A stretch of DNA of 64,000 bases from Lineus longissimus (GCF_910592395.1 NC_088310.1:9557501-9621500), one strand, 5' to 3'; shown: positions 47,401-52,526, counted from the first letter of the stretch. Numbers and translations: made by a program. Notes: generated by a model from the sequence alone, not told the origin.

Positions 47401-49443
47401 TGCTTGAAGTTGAACACGAGGGATGACGGAATGGTTATATACCCTACATTTAAAAGGAGTATAAGACCATGAGGTTCAGAGTGCATTTTAAGGGGTAACT
47501 CGTGTCAAATTTCACCACATAATGTTTTAGCTGTTTTTGACAAATGACTACCGGTACGTCACTTTCTCATAAATCGGGAAGGTTTTCGAATCGAAATGCA
47601 CATTTTCTAGAAATTGATGGTTTAATCCCGCCCGGACGGCTCGCTTCGAGTTCGATGCCGTTGAAATTGCGCTACGCCGACGACGTTTTCGTTGATGACG
47701 TCACAACATGAACATTTTCGCGGTCGCGGTGGTTTACATTCAGCGATTTTATAATAAATCTAATCAAAAATGGAAAATTTGAGCTTTACATTTGTGATCA
47801 ACAATTAAAAACGGACGTATTTCCGCAAAGTTGTAAATCACATCATAGTATCACTTTAACATAAAACGAGACAAATGATTGAGAGACTTACAGTTCCAAG
47901 TCTCACATGCCTCCCAGATGCACTGGTGACTGGTCTCGCTGTATGGGCAGTCCTTGGGGTCCGGATGGCCTGCTCCATGGTACCAGGTCTATTGGATTGT
48001 GTACCTGGCCGCACAAAGCCAGACAACGGACGTCCGGATTGAGATGTTGGTCTGCGGATAGAGAGAACAAAAACTAAACAAGGAGGGGGGAATGGGATAA
48101 AATGGTCATTCTCTCAGACAAATGTCATTATTTTTACTCTATTTTACATTATTTTTACTCTATTTTACCCTACTATAATCTGAATTTAGAAACCTGTAAC
48201 TAGGCTAAGGATAATTAACAAAAAATATTAGATCCAACAATGCCATCTGAATATGCATGAGGTTTTAAACCACCTATTAATTAGGAGAAGCATCTTTGTA
48301 GAGCTGCATGTTTTTATTTGTGTGAAATCTCAGATGAGTGACATCAAGTGACAAGGTAATTAAGATCAGTAAACAATAAATATCTGATACAAGAGTAAGA
48401 CTGGTTTTAAATATCATTTTCTCCTTAGAAAGATTTAGGCCTACCACACTTTCCGCAAAAGCTTTTCAAAGCCAACTCCTCAACAAACAATTCTCACCTG
48501 ACCCCCTGACTTGGTCCACCTTGTCCAGTACCAGGTACCTTCAACGAGGTACCGGGCCGTGCCACCTGAGCTATTGAGTTGTCATCCATGGCCATCTCGG
48601 CTATACCCTCCTCATCCACATCGACCTCATCAACATAAACCTGTTCAGTCAGCGCCCGCGTTTTCAGGGCCCATGCAGCCTGGGAGAAAAGAACAAAAGA
48701 AATCACATATTTTCCAAGTCATGAAAACACTACCTCGAACTGGAGTGGTACATGTTGGCCTAAAATGTCAATTATGGTCTGTGCTGTCTGGTTCGATTCT
48801 GTCTATAGCTACGCCGATACCACCTAGGGTCGGGAAAACAAACTGGAGTATCTGGCAAAGGGTGTCTATTGGCATTGCATATGATTTTGACAGAGGACCA
48901 TTACAATGTAGTTTTATTCAGTATGGTCGAAACTCGTATTCTTCACTTTAAAACTTTTTATCGTGGAAATGGCGACAGTACGATTGAGAAGTCTCACACA
49001 TGACTCAGCAGAAGTAATCTATGCGCATACTTGCACACATCTACACAAGGCTGCTCTTCTTCGGCGAGTCCTGATAATTGTGATCACGAACCCAACCTAT
49101 CTCAGTATCTGACCAAGACGACATCCAGTGTCACCATTGCATGGGCATGGGGGATCATGGGCAATGAATGGAATAGATATGATGAGCATATTCTAATATG
49201 AAAATGGACTACCAAAATCGTATAAAAAAGAATATTGAAGGAATTTGCACCATGGACAGTCACACTGATTGCATGTCTAATGAGGAGATAGAGTCAGAGT
49301 TGAGAGCCAGAGAGGGAGTCCGAAGATTTAAAAACTTTCACCTGGTCATAAGGGTTTTTTTCAAGCATTTGAGAACATAAATTGACACATTGTTCAACTT
49401 TGCGTCGTCTATAGAAGCTATATGCAAGAAATAACGGGTCCAT
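14320..49443 (-). CDS. TTC8: TTC8 / BBS8, BBSome TPR subunit (11 coding exons, complete)
   Basis: Tetratricopeptide repeat protein 8 (Bardet-Biedl syndrome 8) is a subunit of the BBSome, the coat-like complex that moves membrane proteins through cilia. Eleven minus-strand exons join in frame to 500 codons including the stop (499 aa; vertebrate forms are about 505-541 aa). The N-terminal RRRK and NPYDQ segment is residues 12-34. A Gly/Pro/Thr-rich linker with two RPGT motifs follows at about 75-145, then tandem TPR repeats to the C terminus, with blocks such as KDWWWK, FNNLGLCCFYAQQYDMTL and HAEAYNNLGVLEMKKG that match vertebrate TTC8 closely. All introns are GT-AG and phases are consistent. 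Exon 1 joins exon 2 directly, as in forms lacking the retina-specific exon. The last intron is 27,368 bp; the other nine are 213-1155 bp. Divergent to TRNT1. Identification is firm. Confidence 0.97.
14437..15597. other. Start of the TTC8 last intron region; otherwise unassigned
   Basis: Apart from the palindrome cluster, no gene or repeat family was recognised. The 124-codon frame at 14624-14998 (+) has no domain or splice support. Confidence 0.4.
14778..14831. repeat. Cluster of perfect short palindromes
   Basis: A 10-bp stem ATACTCGGTT / AACCGAGTAT with a 4-base loop (14778-14801) is followed by an 18-bp perfect palindrome AACCGAGTATACTCGGTT (14814-14831). The same half-site thus occurs four times in 54 bp, in the TTC8 last intron. 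Confidence 0.9.
15598..16440 (+). mobile_element. MITE, family TTAAAGGC-TACGCC, inflated by an internal minisatellite
   Basis: The left part, CTTAAAGGCATTCGCTGTTTG to TGAATATAAATTTCAACACT, and the right part, ACTATCGAACACCAGGTTTC to AGATTTCCGAG, align with the 240-bp copies at 30195-30437 and 45803-46048. Between them the 29-bp segment found once in those copies is repeated about 22 times. Confidence 0.75.
15680..16325. repeat. 29-bp minisatellite, about 22 copies
   Basis: The unit is GTAGACAGATATACAAACAC followed by TGCCGTTGT, 29 bp, with variants at a few positions (TGCCATTGT, TACCGTTGA). Because 29 is not a multiple of three and no stop occurs on the minus strand, all three minus frames stay open for hundreds of bases. 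The predicted peptides (YICLHNGSVCISVY...) are artefacts. There are no spacers between units. Confidence 0.95.
16449..16630 (+). mobile_element. MITE, family CTCTATTAAGGACA, copy B
   Basis: A full-length copy from TACAGTGGAACCTCCCTTAG to GAGAGGTTCTACTGTA with TA at both ends, opposite in orientation to copy A. Confidence 0.85.
16763..16984 (+). pseudogene. Coding-like orphan segment with one internal stop
   Basis: One frame reads CYFENFGLNKAQVEQRDIVQ ... AMNLAITELDKLPEANIGVS DIFSK, then TGA, then 27 further codons (TSSAEHFQIDSSQELQEEIA ...) to a second TGA, all in register. Codons strongly favour purines at position 1, as real coding sequence does. Upstream, an overlapping frame reading EYENKNNELLL suggests a frameshift. 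No splice sites or protein family were identified. It may be a decayed gene fragment inside the TTC8 intron. Confidence 0.4.
16985..20808. other. Unassigned intronic stretch (TTC8 last intron)
   Basis: Contains a G run with a phrase GTGGATCAAAGGGG...CTGGATCCGCCCCTG (17160-17320), similar wording to 24345, and several short unsupported open frames near 18000-19080. No gene was recognised. Confidence 0.35.
20809..20868. repeat. 20-bp tandem repeat, three copies
   Basis: ACACTGGTGTTTTCTGTA is repeated three times without spacers. Confidence 0.9.
21357..21546 (-). mobile_element. MITE, family TGTGACCCGTCACAGCAAAA, copy 1
   Basis: An element of about 190 bp with terminal inverted repeats of about 33 bp (TGTGACCCGTCACAGCAAAA CCAG...GCATGTC). 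Inside it carries GAGATAAT(G/T)GAAGAAATTGA and CAGTCCGTCTCAACCTGC blocks. Four copies occur in the window (21357, 41189, 55743, 59413). No coding capacity. Confidence 0.85.
21547..22435. other. Unassigned intronic stretch
   Basis: No gene or repeat recognised. Confidence 0.3.
22440..22807. mobile_element. 368-bp MITE with TTAA target sites
   Basis: Terminal inverted repeats AGGGAACTGAAACCGCC / GGCGGTTCCAGTTCCCT, about 17 bp with one mismatch, are each flanked by TTAA (22436-22439 and 22808-22811). The TTAA target duplication is typical of piggyBac-mobilised elements. Inside is an array of 11-bp CACGTGATTCT units and a GTGACGTCAC palindrome. No ORF. Confidence 0.85.
22606..22668. repeat. 11-bp tandem repeat with CACGTG E-boxes
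   Basis: Five to six units of TCACGTGATTC. Perfect CACGTG occurs at 22609, 22631 and 22642, and two units carry CAAGTG or CACATG. The 11-bp spacing places the sites on roughly the same helix face. It lies within the 22440-22807 MITE. Confidence 0.9.
23297..23506 (+). CDS. Candidate exon of an unidentified gene nested in the TTC8 intron
   Basis: An ATG-initiated frame of 70 codons ends exactly at a good donor (ACTGCG|GTGAGT). The peptide has a Ser-rich head (SLQRSISTTNL), then EEATLHSLSGLPSNETKDDL and an amphipathic ESTCRAVSLIVDAFTAFIHA. A pyrimidine-rich acceptor (CTCATCTTTCCCAG at 23365) lies inside, so the exon could also be internal (23366-23506). The donor leaves phase 0. I do not recognise the protein and found no convincing next exon before the Harbinger element at 23768. 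It could be chance. Confidence 0.35.
24073..24326 (+). pseudogene. HARBI1-like Harbinger transposase N-terminal remnant
   Basis: The frame contains MWARSWIQRRIEQGSYANLV QELRTEYPKMYK, then TGA at 24167, then YFRLDEEGFDILLQRV and DTNMRRSITAGERLAITLRY LATG. This order and wording are characteristic of the start of Harbinger transposases (W.RR...G....L..EL; FRM....F; TNMR..I...ERL...LR.LATG). The frame ends at 24323-24325 and the downstream DDE nuclease domain is deleted, so the product cannot be active. Confidence 0.9.
24469..24741 (-). CDS. Harbinger-associated MADF/Myb-SANT-like protein, short
   Basis: An intact 90-codon minus-strand frame with a MADF-type core: WTTELEGRLVELWQEWPALF ... SPLYSDKNRRYAAIAEIAKT L. 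Harbinger elements encode such a DNA-binding partner that helps the transposase reach the ends. The C-terminal part beyond the trihelix-like domain is missing (the frame ends about 25 residues after the domain), so this is probably a truncated remnant. Its start lies about 300 bp inside the right terminus. Confidence 0.8.
   Translation of the reverse strand: MAAPILNEMELIVDEELHEIIWTTELEGRLVELWQEWPALFEVTSPLYSDKNRRYAAIAEIAKTLVGVEDNKQRAYPPRASFVDYTKRLY
25590..25745 (-). mobile_element. Retroelement 3'-region fragment
   Basis: On the minus strand it reads CAACATCTGTCCTGAAGAAG CC ... GGTGAAACTGTCGACAAT. The same wording recurs at 60310-60400 (CAACATCAGTCCTGAAGATG CC ... GTGAAACAGTAGACAAT). 'CCTGAAGA...GAAAC.GT.GAC' phrases are common near the 3' ends of invertebrate retroelements. 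Family uncertain. Confidence 0.45.
25746..26020. repeat. Two-copy direct repeat, about 190 bp
   Basis: GTGTGGGTA..TATAGGCAT, AAGAACCC(A/T)ATCG.AAAGTAG, CACCA(C/T)ATCAAAATCCAAGA TGG(A/C)TGCCAC appears twice (near 25760 and 25925). Dispersed-repeat type, non-coding. Confidence 0.6.
26077..26460. mobile_element. 384-bp MITE with about 57-bp inverted ends
   Basis: The ends are CCAATGAGGAACCGGCG and its reverse complement CGCCGGTTCCTCATTGG. Homology continues inward through TTTATCCGCCACGTGGCGCTG CAATCGATCATACC against its counterpart with several changes. No ORF. The target duplication is not clear. Confidence 0.8.
26803..26925 (+). CDS. Candidate terminal exon, unidentified; strand uncertain
   Basis: On the plus strand a frame reads STWASAVTSFPGGEWTNITE KTGDKSLDSLATAREGYSL and ends in TGA, with purine-rich first codon positions. 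The segment is GC-rich compared with its surroundings. The opposite strand is also open, 26919-26811, reading EYPSRAVARLSRDLSPVFSV MLVHSPPGKLVTADAQ, with a CTTCACAG acceptor and GTGGAT donor. I therefore cannot decide the strand. Neither peptide matches a family I can name. If plus, it could belong with the candidate exon at 23297, but the visible acceptors do not give the required phase 0. Confidence 0.3.
   Translation, partial: SSTWASAVTSFPGGEWTNITEKTGDKSLDSLATAREGYSL
27241..27421 (+). mobile_element. MITE, family CTCTATTAAGGACA, copy C
   Basis: It runs from ACAGTTGAACCTCCCTTAGC to GAGAGGTTTTACTGTA. Full length. Confidence 0.85.
27422..29100. other. Unassigned intronic stretch
   Basis: No gene was recognised. 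The 99-codon minus-strand frame at 28880-28581 and the 114-codon frame at 28383-28039 lack domain or splice support. Confidence 0.3.
29107..29785. repeat. 29-bp minisatellite, about 23 copies
   Basis: The unit is GTAGGATGTGGTCTGGTGTA ACTGTATCA. Variants are TGTATCA/TTCATCA and GGTCGGG/GGTCTGG, with one GGATGGATGTGG insertion near 29636. The units touch each other with no spacers, so this is not a CRISPR array. It is unrelated in sequence to the 29-bp array at 15.7 kb. Confidence 0.95.
30195..30440 (-). mobile_element. MITE, family TTAAAGGC-TACGCC, full copy
   Basis: The ends are TTAAGGGGTACGCCGTTCGT AATTA and, inverted, ATTAAAGGCCTACGCCATTC. On the minus strand the middle reads TTTCAACATTGCCATTGTGT AGACTGATATACAAATACTA TGAATACC, the single-copy ancestor of the 15.7-kb minisatellite unit. 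Confidence 0.75.
30640..30845. mobile_element. MITE, family CAGTCCAAATCACAATTGAC, copy 4
   Basis: The left end is TACAGTCCAAATCACAACTG and the right end is GTCAATTGAGATTTAGACTG TA, inverted repeats flanked by TA. Inside are AACTTGGCGCG repeats and a tandem AAATCTCA(C/A)CTCAA duplication near the right end. Confidence 0.75.
30846..34754. other. Unassigned intronic stretch
   Basis: No gene or named repeat was recognised over about 3.9 kb. Short open frames (for example 33058-33285 and 34058-34288, plus strand) carry no domain. Confidence 0.35.
34755..34915 (+). mobile_element. MITE, family CTCTATTAAGGACA, copy D, diverged
   Basis: The left end is decayed (GAGAACCCCCTTAATGGGC). The right part keeps GACACCTCTCTATTAAGGAC AGCATTTGTCAGTCCCAAGG and ends CCACTGTA. 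Confidence 0.75.
35456..36135. repeat. About 340-bp tandem repeat, 2-2.5 copies
   Basis: The phrase GATGAAAGACTTGTAACAAC starts copies at about 35460, 35801 and 36098. Each copy then has GAAAAGGAATTAGTCCAATT A, GTCAACATGGACAGAT and AGTTGGAATGGACA. The plus-strand frame 35662-36099 spans a copy junction and other copies carry stops, so I treat it as non-coding repeat. Confidence 0.8.
36666..37085. repeat. 140-bp tandem repeat, three copies
   Basis: GTAGGGTAGGATGGGGTAAT TGTAGCCCCGGTTTATTTGT recurs with a period of 139-141 bp. Each copy contains CTTTCCAAGGCCGATGAA and GGGATGCGTCGTTCG. The copies are very similar, so recent. The open minus-strand frame across it is a repeat by-product. Confidence 0.9.
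37240..38535. other. Unassigned intronic stretch
   Basis: Just before it, at about 37165-37239, there is a fragment resembling the TTAAAGGC MITE. No gene was recognised within. Confidence 0.3.
38540..38735 (-). mobile_element. tRNA-derived SINE, minus strand
   Basis: On the minus strand GGTGGCATAGCCTAGTCTAG GC ... GTGGGTTCGACTC resembles the A and B boxes of a tRNA-derived head. It is followed by TGTGTCCTTGAGCAAGACAC, a phrase typical of invertebrate and fish SINE bodies. No intact tRNA cloverleaf. Confidence 0.65.
39140..39475 (+). mobile_element. tRNA-derived SINE, plus strand
   Basis: The head CCTAGAGTAGTGGTTAACAC ... GGGCTGGAATTGATCCCGGG looks like degenerate A and B boxes. The body contains AAAGGTCCCTTGTATATGAG TGTCTATGCTAGGAACAG, SINE-body wording. 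Non-coding. Confidence 0.6.
39985..40370. repeat. 189-bp direct duplication, two copies
   Basis: GGTTTTTCATTGCC(C/T)GTTTTAA to GGCTAGAACTTTTAAATCCTAA occurs at about 39991 and 40180 with few differences, a recent tandem duplication. Confidence 0.9.
40371..41188. other. Unassigned intronic stretch
   Basis: No gene or named repeat recognised. Confidence 0.3.
41189..41383 (-). mobile_element. MITE, family TGTGACCCGTCACAGCAAAA, copy 2
   Basis: A diverged copy starting TGTGACCCCATCATAGCCAA A and ending CTGTGACAGTCACA. It lies about 420 bp downstream of the TTC8 exon 10 donor. Confidence 0.75.
41805..41888 (-). CDS. TTC8: TTC8 coding exon 10
   Basis: Acceptor CATTTTCAG, donor GTAGGCC. It encodes residues 434-461 (ARAFFQASASLSSMMFEPHY NFGAMCDK). 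Its donor opens the 27,368-bp last intron. Confidence 0.96.
42536..42658 (-). CDS. TTC8: TTC8 coding exon 9
   Basis: Acceptor TATATTCCAG, donor GTAAGCT. It encodes residues 393-433 (GVGDMNLAYQAFRMALSANN DHAEAYNNLGVLEMKKGRLE M), one TPR plus the start of the next. Confidence 0.97.
43013..43184 (-). CDS. TTC8: TTC8 coding exon 8
   Basis: Acceptor CATCTTCAG, donor GTAAGTT. It encodes residues 336-392: RLLQMGVYNTQLFNNLGLCC, FYAQQYDMTLTCFERALSLA, then TTADVWYNIGHVAL, a highly conserved TPR pair. A partial duplicate lies at 43344-43436. Confidence 0.97.
43218..43312. repeat. 21-bp tandem repeat with four TCAAGGTCA sites
   Basis: About four units of GTGTCAAGGTCAAGGCCAAGA lie between TTC8 exon 8 and its fossil copy. 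The 9-mer TCAAGGTCA occurs at 43232, 43247, 43268 and 43289. It matches the extended half-site used by ERR/SF-1-type nuclear receptors. Whether it is bound is unknown. Confidence 0.85.
43344..43436 (-). pseudogene. Fossil duplicate of TTC8 exon 8 (5' part)
   Basis: Nearly identical to exon 8 and its acceptor flank. On the minus strand it reads RLLQMGVYNTQLFNNLGLCC then F and a TGA stop where the real exon continues YAQQYD. The acceptor CATCTTCAG is intact but the 3' part and donor are missing. Including it in the mRNA would truncate the protein. Confidence 0.88.
43505..44035 (-). pseudogene. Two older, decayed copies of TTC8 exon 8 fragments
   Basis: At 43505-43540 the phrase TGCTTGCCCTAGAAACAACA GAGACCTGG matches the exon's middle. 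At 43960-44035 the phrase CAGAACAGAGACCCAGATTG TGGAAAAGCAGG ... GGATTTGAAGTAGATG matches its 5' half with many changes. Together with 43344-43436 they suggest repeated duplication of this exon. Confidence 0.6.
44082..44319 (-). repeat. Two tandem broken copies of the 3' half of TTC8 exon 7
   Basis: The 3' part of exon 7, including its splice donor and about 9 bp of intron, is repeated twice more downstream with periods of 120 and 118 bp. Each copy keeps the block for EAIACIG...HFYTDQPEIALKFY and ends at a GTAAGAGTC donor (at 44199 and 44081). Both lack the exon's 5' part and acceptor. Reading past the true donor meets TAA at once, so these are not usable coding extensions. They may act as decoy donors. 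Confidence 0.9.
44320..44459 (-). CDS. TTC8: TTC8 coding exon 7
   Basis: Acceptor TTTCTTTTTAG, donor GTAAGAGTC. It encodes residues 289-334 (GMNDMTDAVKFYKDV ... HVEAIACIGTHHFYTDQPEI ALKFY). Two broken copies of its 3' half lie immediately downstream in the intron. Confidence 0.96.
44673..44871 (-). CDS. TTC8: TTC8 coding exon 6
   Basis: Acceptor TATTGTCTTGCAG, donor GTAAGTAC. It encodes residues 223-288, two TPR units (LGLYRDAERQFRSGLKQQ; AKVYVRLDQPLTAIEVYTQG) ending in GIARIHE. Confidence 0.97.
45270..45450 (+). mobile_element. L2-type LINE or SINE 3' end
   Basis: TTGTAAAGCACTTAGAAG ... GTTAAGCGCTATAAAAATG followed by GATAATAATGATAATA is the standard 3' hairpin and microsatellite tail of L2-clade elements. 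No coding part remains. In TTC8 intron 5. Confidence 0.75.
45591..45676 (-). CDS. TTC8: TTC8 coding exon 5
   Basis: Acceptor CTCCCTCCTTGCAG, donor GTAGGAA. It encodes residues 194-221 (ALELAALATEASQFKDWWWK VQLGKCYY) and starts the TPR region. Confidence 0.97.
45803..46048 (+). mobile_element. MITE, family TTAAAGGC-TACGCC, full copy
   Basis: It starts TTAAGGCCTACGCCGTTCAC T, has ACTAAATATAAATTTCAGCA and ACTATGAATACCAAGTTTCA in the middle, and ends CAATTACGAACAGCGTTCTC CTTTAAA. In TTC8 intron 4. Confidence 0.75.
46160..46380. repeat. 42-bp tandem repeat, about five copies
   Basis: The unit AAACAGCCCAGAAACAGCAG ACATTCAAAAAAGTGCTCAA AC is repeated with small deletions in TTC8 intron 4. It generates spurious open frames on both strands. 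Confidence 0.9.
46389..46590 (+). mobile_element. MITE, family CTCTATTAAGGACA, copy E
   Basis: It runs from TACAGTGGCCTCTCCTGTAT to AAGAAGTTCCACAATA. Its right end is about 12 bp from the donor of TTC8 exon 4. Confidence 0.75.
46602..46736 (-). CDS. TTC8: TTC8 coding exon 4
   Basis: Acceptor ATTTTTGCAG, donor GTGAGTC. It encodes residues 149-193 (ASMLSNPDGPFINLSRLNFS ... ALFEYIFHHENDV). A CTCTATTAAGGACA-family MITE ends only about 12 bp inside the intron from this donor. Confidence 0.97.
47490..47859. mobile_element. TTAA-flanked element, family GGGTAACTCGTGTCAAATTT, copy 1
   Basis: It starts TTAAGGGGTAACTCGTGTCA and ends ATCATAGTATCACTTTAA. A conserved CpG-rich middle holds CCCGGACGGCTCGCTTCG, GATGACGTCACAACATGAAC and TTCGCGGTCGCGGTGG. 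Three closely similar copies occur here (47490, 57745, 63418). Both ends coincide with TTAA. In TTC8 intron 3. No long ORF. Confidence 0.8.
47892..48051 (-). CDS. TTC8: TTC8 coding exon 3
   Basis: Acceptor CTCTATCCGCAG, donor GTAAGTC. It encodes residues 96-148, the low-complexity linker with SGRPLSGFVRPGTQS, RPGTMEQAIRTPRTAHTARP and RHVRLGT. Confidence 0.96.
48124..48179. repeat. AT-rich duplication shared with the foldback element
   Basis: CATTATTTTTACTCTATTTT AC is present twice in tandem here in TTC8 intron 2. Positions 48147-48179 are identical over 33 bp to 50709-50741, at the inner edge of the foldback element's left arm. Confidence 0.9.
48498..48679 (-). CDS. TTC8: TTC8 coding exon 2
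   Basis: Acceptor TTTTCTCCCAG, donor GTGAG. It encodes residues 35-94, AAWALKTRALTEQVY through the acidic VDEVDVDEEGIAEM stretch to RPGTSLKVPGTGQGGPSQGV, and ends two bases into an Arg codon. Confidence 0.96.
49342..49443 (-). CDS. TTC8: TTC8 coding exon 1
   Basis: Start codon at 49443-49441, peptide beginning MDPLFLAYSFYRRRK and ending LEKNPYDQ, 34 codons, donor GTGAAAG at 49341. The PYDQ end and RRRK motif match the first exon of vertebrate TTC8, and the phase-0 junction fits exon 2 (AAWALK). Confidence 0.93.
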
Positions 49444-50316
49444 ATTGGGGACTTAACACGGATCTTCGAAAGAACTTCTTTGACAGAACTTTGTTGATTG
49501 TTTCCAGCTGAAAGTATTTTTGATGAGCCTCACTGCGCTTATTTCGAAATTTGTCTGCAAATTTTGAGAAGATCTGGGTGCGAGGTTTAAGTTATTACAA
49601 TGCCCCTACGGGAAAATAAGGAACTAATTTTATCATACAGAGCTAGTATTATCAAAAAAAATTGGAAATGTTTATCGCCGTCGGTATAAATTCTATTTGT
49701 AACTCCAGATTCACCAATTGTTATGATAATTAAAGGCAACAAAGGAGTCTCATTAACATAGATGTGAATAATAATTGTCACAACATGACTGGATATATGA
49801 AATATAAATTTCTTTTTCGTGGGTTAGATGGCACATATAACAATGAACGACTGACTTTATTGTGGAAAGTCTCAACCTGGAATTCAGGACAGATCGGCAA
49901 ATCTAAATGAATATAACATCGATTAAGTAGTTATTTAGGAAATAAAAGGTTTTGTGAGTCATGAGTATAATAAATTGACCATAGTTAACAATATTATACT
50001 AATTTACTTGGTTTAAATGAGTAGAAATGAAATAGAATTATAGTCTGTAGACTCGAATTTCAAGATGGCCGCGCCAAAATAAATTGCAAAAAATTGATGA
50101 GTTTTTGTGAAAGATTTCCGTGATTTCATCAGTGTTAGAAACTGTAACACCATTGTACATTTATCAAATTCAAGTAACCACTGTTACGAGTACGATATTT
50201 CTCGAATCGACCGGTGAATTGGTGAAATTGCTAAATCTTCTCATCCGACAATTGGTTTGTAGTAATGCTTCCGTAGTAATTGTCAATGGTGGGTGTCCGG
50301 GAATAGATTCCTTATG

Positions 50317-50371
<55 letters not shown>

Positions 50372-50473
50372 TTCGCTTAGTAACCATGTCATGATTGTAG
50401 CGACTATTTGCGTGCGGGCGCCTTAACTTCGAACGAGACTTAGCAAGACCAAGGGAGACGTAGTGCCTTGATT
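49444..50473. promoter_or_regulatory. Shared 5' region of TTC8 and TRNT1 (TTC8 side)
   Basis: This is the sequence between the divergent start codons, on the TTC8 side of the foldback element. At 50062-50072 AAGATGGCCGC resembles a YY1-type promoter site. No perfect RFX X-box (GTNNCC-AT-GGNNAC) was found, though ciliary genes often have one. An ATC/CAT microsatellite of about 53 bp occupies 50318-50370. Promoter role is inferred from position only. Confidence 0.45.
50318..50370. repeat. CAT microsatellite, about 17 units
   Basis: An uninterrupted CAT triplet run. It produces a polyhistidine-like frame that is not a gene. Confidence 0.95.
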
Positions 50474-50715
50474 GGTATCAGGCTGTTTCGCTGCATTGCC
50501 AGTTCGCTACCAGTCGTTTCGCTACATGTGGCGGTCGTTTCGTTACATGGTAGGTCGTTTCGCTACATGGGTGGAGTCGTTTCGCTACATGATGGGTACG
50601 GTCGTTTCGTTACATGGAGGACGTTTCGCTACATGGGTGGAGTCGTTTCGCGACATGGATGTAGGTCATTTCGCTACATCGTAGGTAGTTTCGCTACATG
50701 GGTGGAGTCATTATT
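50474..50715 (+). repeat. Left inverted repeat arm of the foldback element
   Basis: It begins GGTATCAGGCTGTTTCGCTG and consists of about eleven units of the core TTTCG(C/T)TACATG with variable 8-14 bp linkers such as GGTGGAGTCG, GTGGCGGTCG and GATGGGTACGGTCG. The order of linkers is the same in the right arm. Confidence 0.93.
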
Positions 50716-50776
50716 TTTACTCTATTTTACCCTACTATAATTCCCGGTGGTGACTACAAATCTATTATAGCACAGT

Positions 50777-51577
50777 TTGCCGGTAAAAAAACTTATACGG
50801 TTTGATGGCGCGCAAGGGGTTCTTGTCGTCCTGGCCTGGGTTAGGCCACATAAAAAAAACGGCCAAGAACAATATGCTGACGACCTCTCGGCCTGGTCGG
50901 CACACCGATGTCAGCACGCTGCCCAAACGCTTATCCAAAAACAGAACGATGACATTGCTACATGGAGCGACAAGTGGCGAACAACATACAATGCCGACAA
51001 AACCCAGTTCGTCGCAATGTCGAAGAAAAAACTCTACTACCCCGCATTCATACATGTTAAGGGTCAACGAATTCACGCGTCATCATCCGCAAACAACCTT
51101 GGTGTCATCATTGACAATAAACTAACTATGTCCAAACATTTCAAAAAAGTTTTTGATCGCGTCAGCAAGCGTGTGTCGTTACTAAAAGCAGTCGCCGGTA
51201 CTTTCGATCACCCCCGTGCTCCGCCTAGTGTCACCATTAGCATCTACAAAACAATGATTCGTCCAATCATGGAGTATGCTCCCTTGGCGCTGATGCTCCT
51301 AAACGATAAACAATTTGAGAAGTTGGACTCACTACGTACTCGCGCCTACAAGATTGCATACGGCATTCCAAAATCGATGAACGGTAATCATATAAAGGAC
51401 TCCATGCAATGTGAATCACCAAAATCGCGCATAGAAACTCTAGCCAAAAAGTACATTGACAGCGATAAGCGCGCCCCGAGTACTAGAACTCTCATTGACT
51501 CAACGAAGAACAAAATGCCGCTCAGGATGTTACATCCTCTGTACTCCACCCCCATCGGTAGGACCTTACGTCTATGA
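50777..51577 (+). pseudogene. Non-LTR retrotransposon reverse transcriptase, C-terminal part
   Basis: A 266-codon frame carrying the RT catalytic YADD box (EQYADDLSAWSAH) about 35 residues in, then WSDKWRTTYNADKTQFVAMS, LGVIIDNKLTMSKHFKKV and a 'thumb' segment SIYKTMIRPIMEYAPLALM. These are RT motifs from the catalytic YxDD onward. The fingers and the rest of the palm upstream are missing, so the first 30 codons may not be native. It is followed by an untranslated region ending CAATAAATACTTTAACAACA AC, a LINE-like 3' end. Not functional as a polymerase. Confidence 0.88.
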
Positions 51578-51992
51578 ACACTGAACTCTAAGCCAGGGCT
51601 ACGACCCAGGCTCCCACTAGTAGACTTTGATATTTCGAGCATCGTACCGTCACAACCTCAGCACCGCCGAGTATCATGCAACTATTCATGATATTGTAAC
51701 TGTCTGATTTGTACATTAGTGTATATAAGTTGATTACTCTCTTTTATGCTGTATTTAATGATATATTTGTGCTAATGATCAAGTATTCAAGGACAGTAGT
51801 CCTGTTAATCTGCCAACATAATCATGTACGCATATTGATCAAACACCTCGTGTAACAGTTGTATCGTGTCGACGCCTGAAGACAATGTAAATTGAAAAGG
51901 GTCTAGCAATAAATACTTTAACAACAACATCATTCCGCATATTGTCAGCATCATCGAATTGACATAGTCTGTAGTGGAGCCCAAGAGAAAGC

Positions 51993-52526
51993 ATGCCGAA
52001 ACGAAATTCCTATCCCTGTGGAGATTGCAAGCGACAATGCATCACGGACGTGATTTTTTGCGAGGGATGCTCGTTGTGGTTCCACGCTAAGTGCCAAGGG
52101 CTTCCGGGACCTATCTTCGAAGAGTTAGGTAAGTTGCCACTAGAGTACTGGTGTACGAGGTGCGTTACGTTGACCTCGGACCCAAACGCGTATAATTTCG
52201 GCGCATCTCTTCAGAGATTTTTTATTGGCATCACCCCTGACCTCCTGAGGGCAGCAGCAAGACGTGAGCAAATTCTCCTGCGCCGAAATGTCGGCCCGAT
52301 TGCCGTACCGCCCCAAGGCTTTACTGCTATGTACCAAGAAAACGTACACGCTATCGACACAAACGCACAGCGTATCTTGGAGAAGAGTGGGGGAGTGCGA
52401 AACAGGCTACCTGTCAGCATTCCTGGGAGCTCCCCCGACCTAAAGGGGGGCTCACTAAGTCCTCGACTTTACATATTAATTAAAACCGCCAGTATTACTT
52501 TTGTAAATAAGTGTGGAGGACTTTGA
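51993..52526 (+). pseudogene. PHD-finger ORF1-like frame from a retroelement, truncated
   Basis: It starts MPKRNSYPCGDCKRQCITDV. A C4HC3 PHD finger is visible: C9, C12, C23, C26, H31, C34, C54, C57 (IFCEGCSLWFHAKCQGL; YWCTRC). PHD-type fingers occur in first ORFs of some non-LTR retrotransposons. After about residue 150 the sequence loses protein character and ends at 52526, so the ORF is likely cut. It follows the 3' end of the RT frame in the same direction, that is 3' end then 5' start. Confidence 0.8.

Noticed and set aside
50120-50380. 86-codon frame ending in polyhistidine
   Set aside because: The His run is a CAT microsatellite and the preceding part resembles no protein.
49444-50473. 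RFX X-box for a ciliary promoter
   Set aside because: Half-sites such as GTAACCATG (50380) and GTAACCACTGTTAC (50174) were seen, but neither has the second half of the motif.
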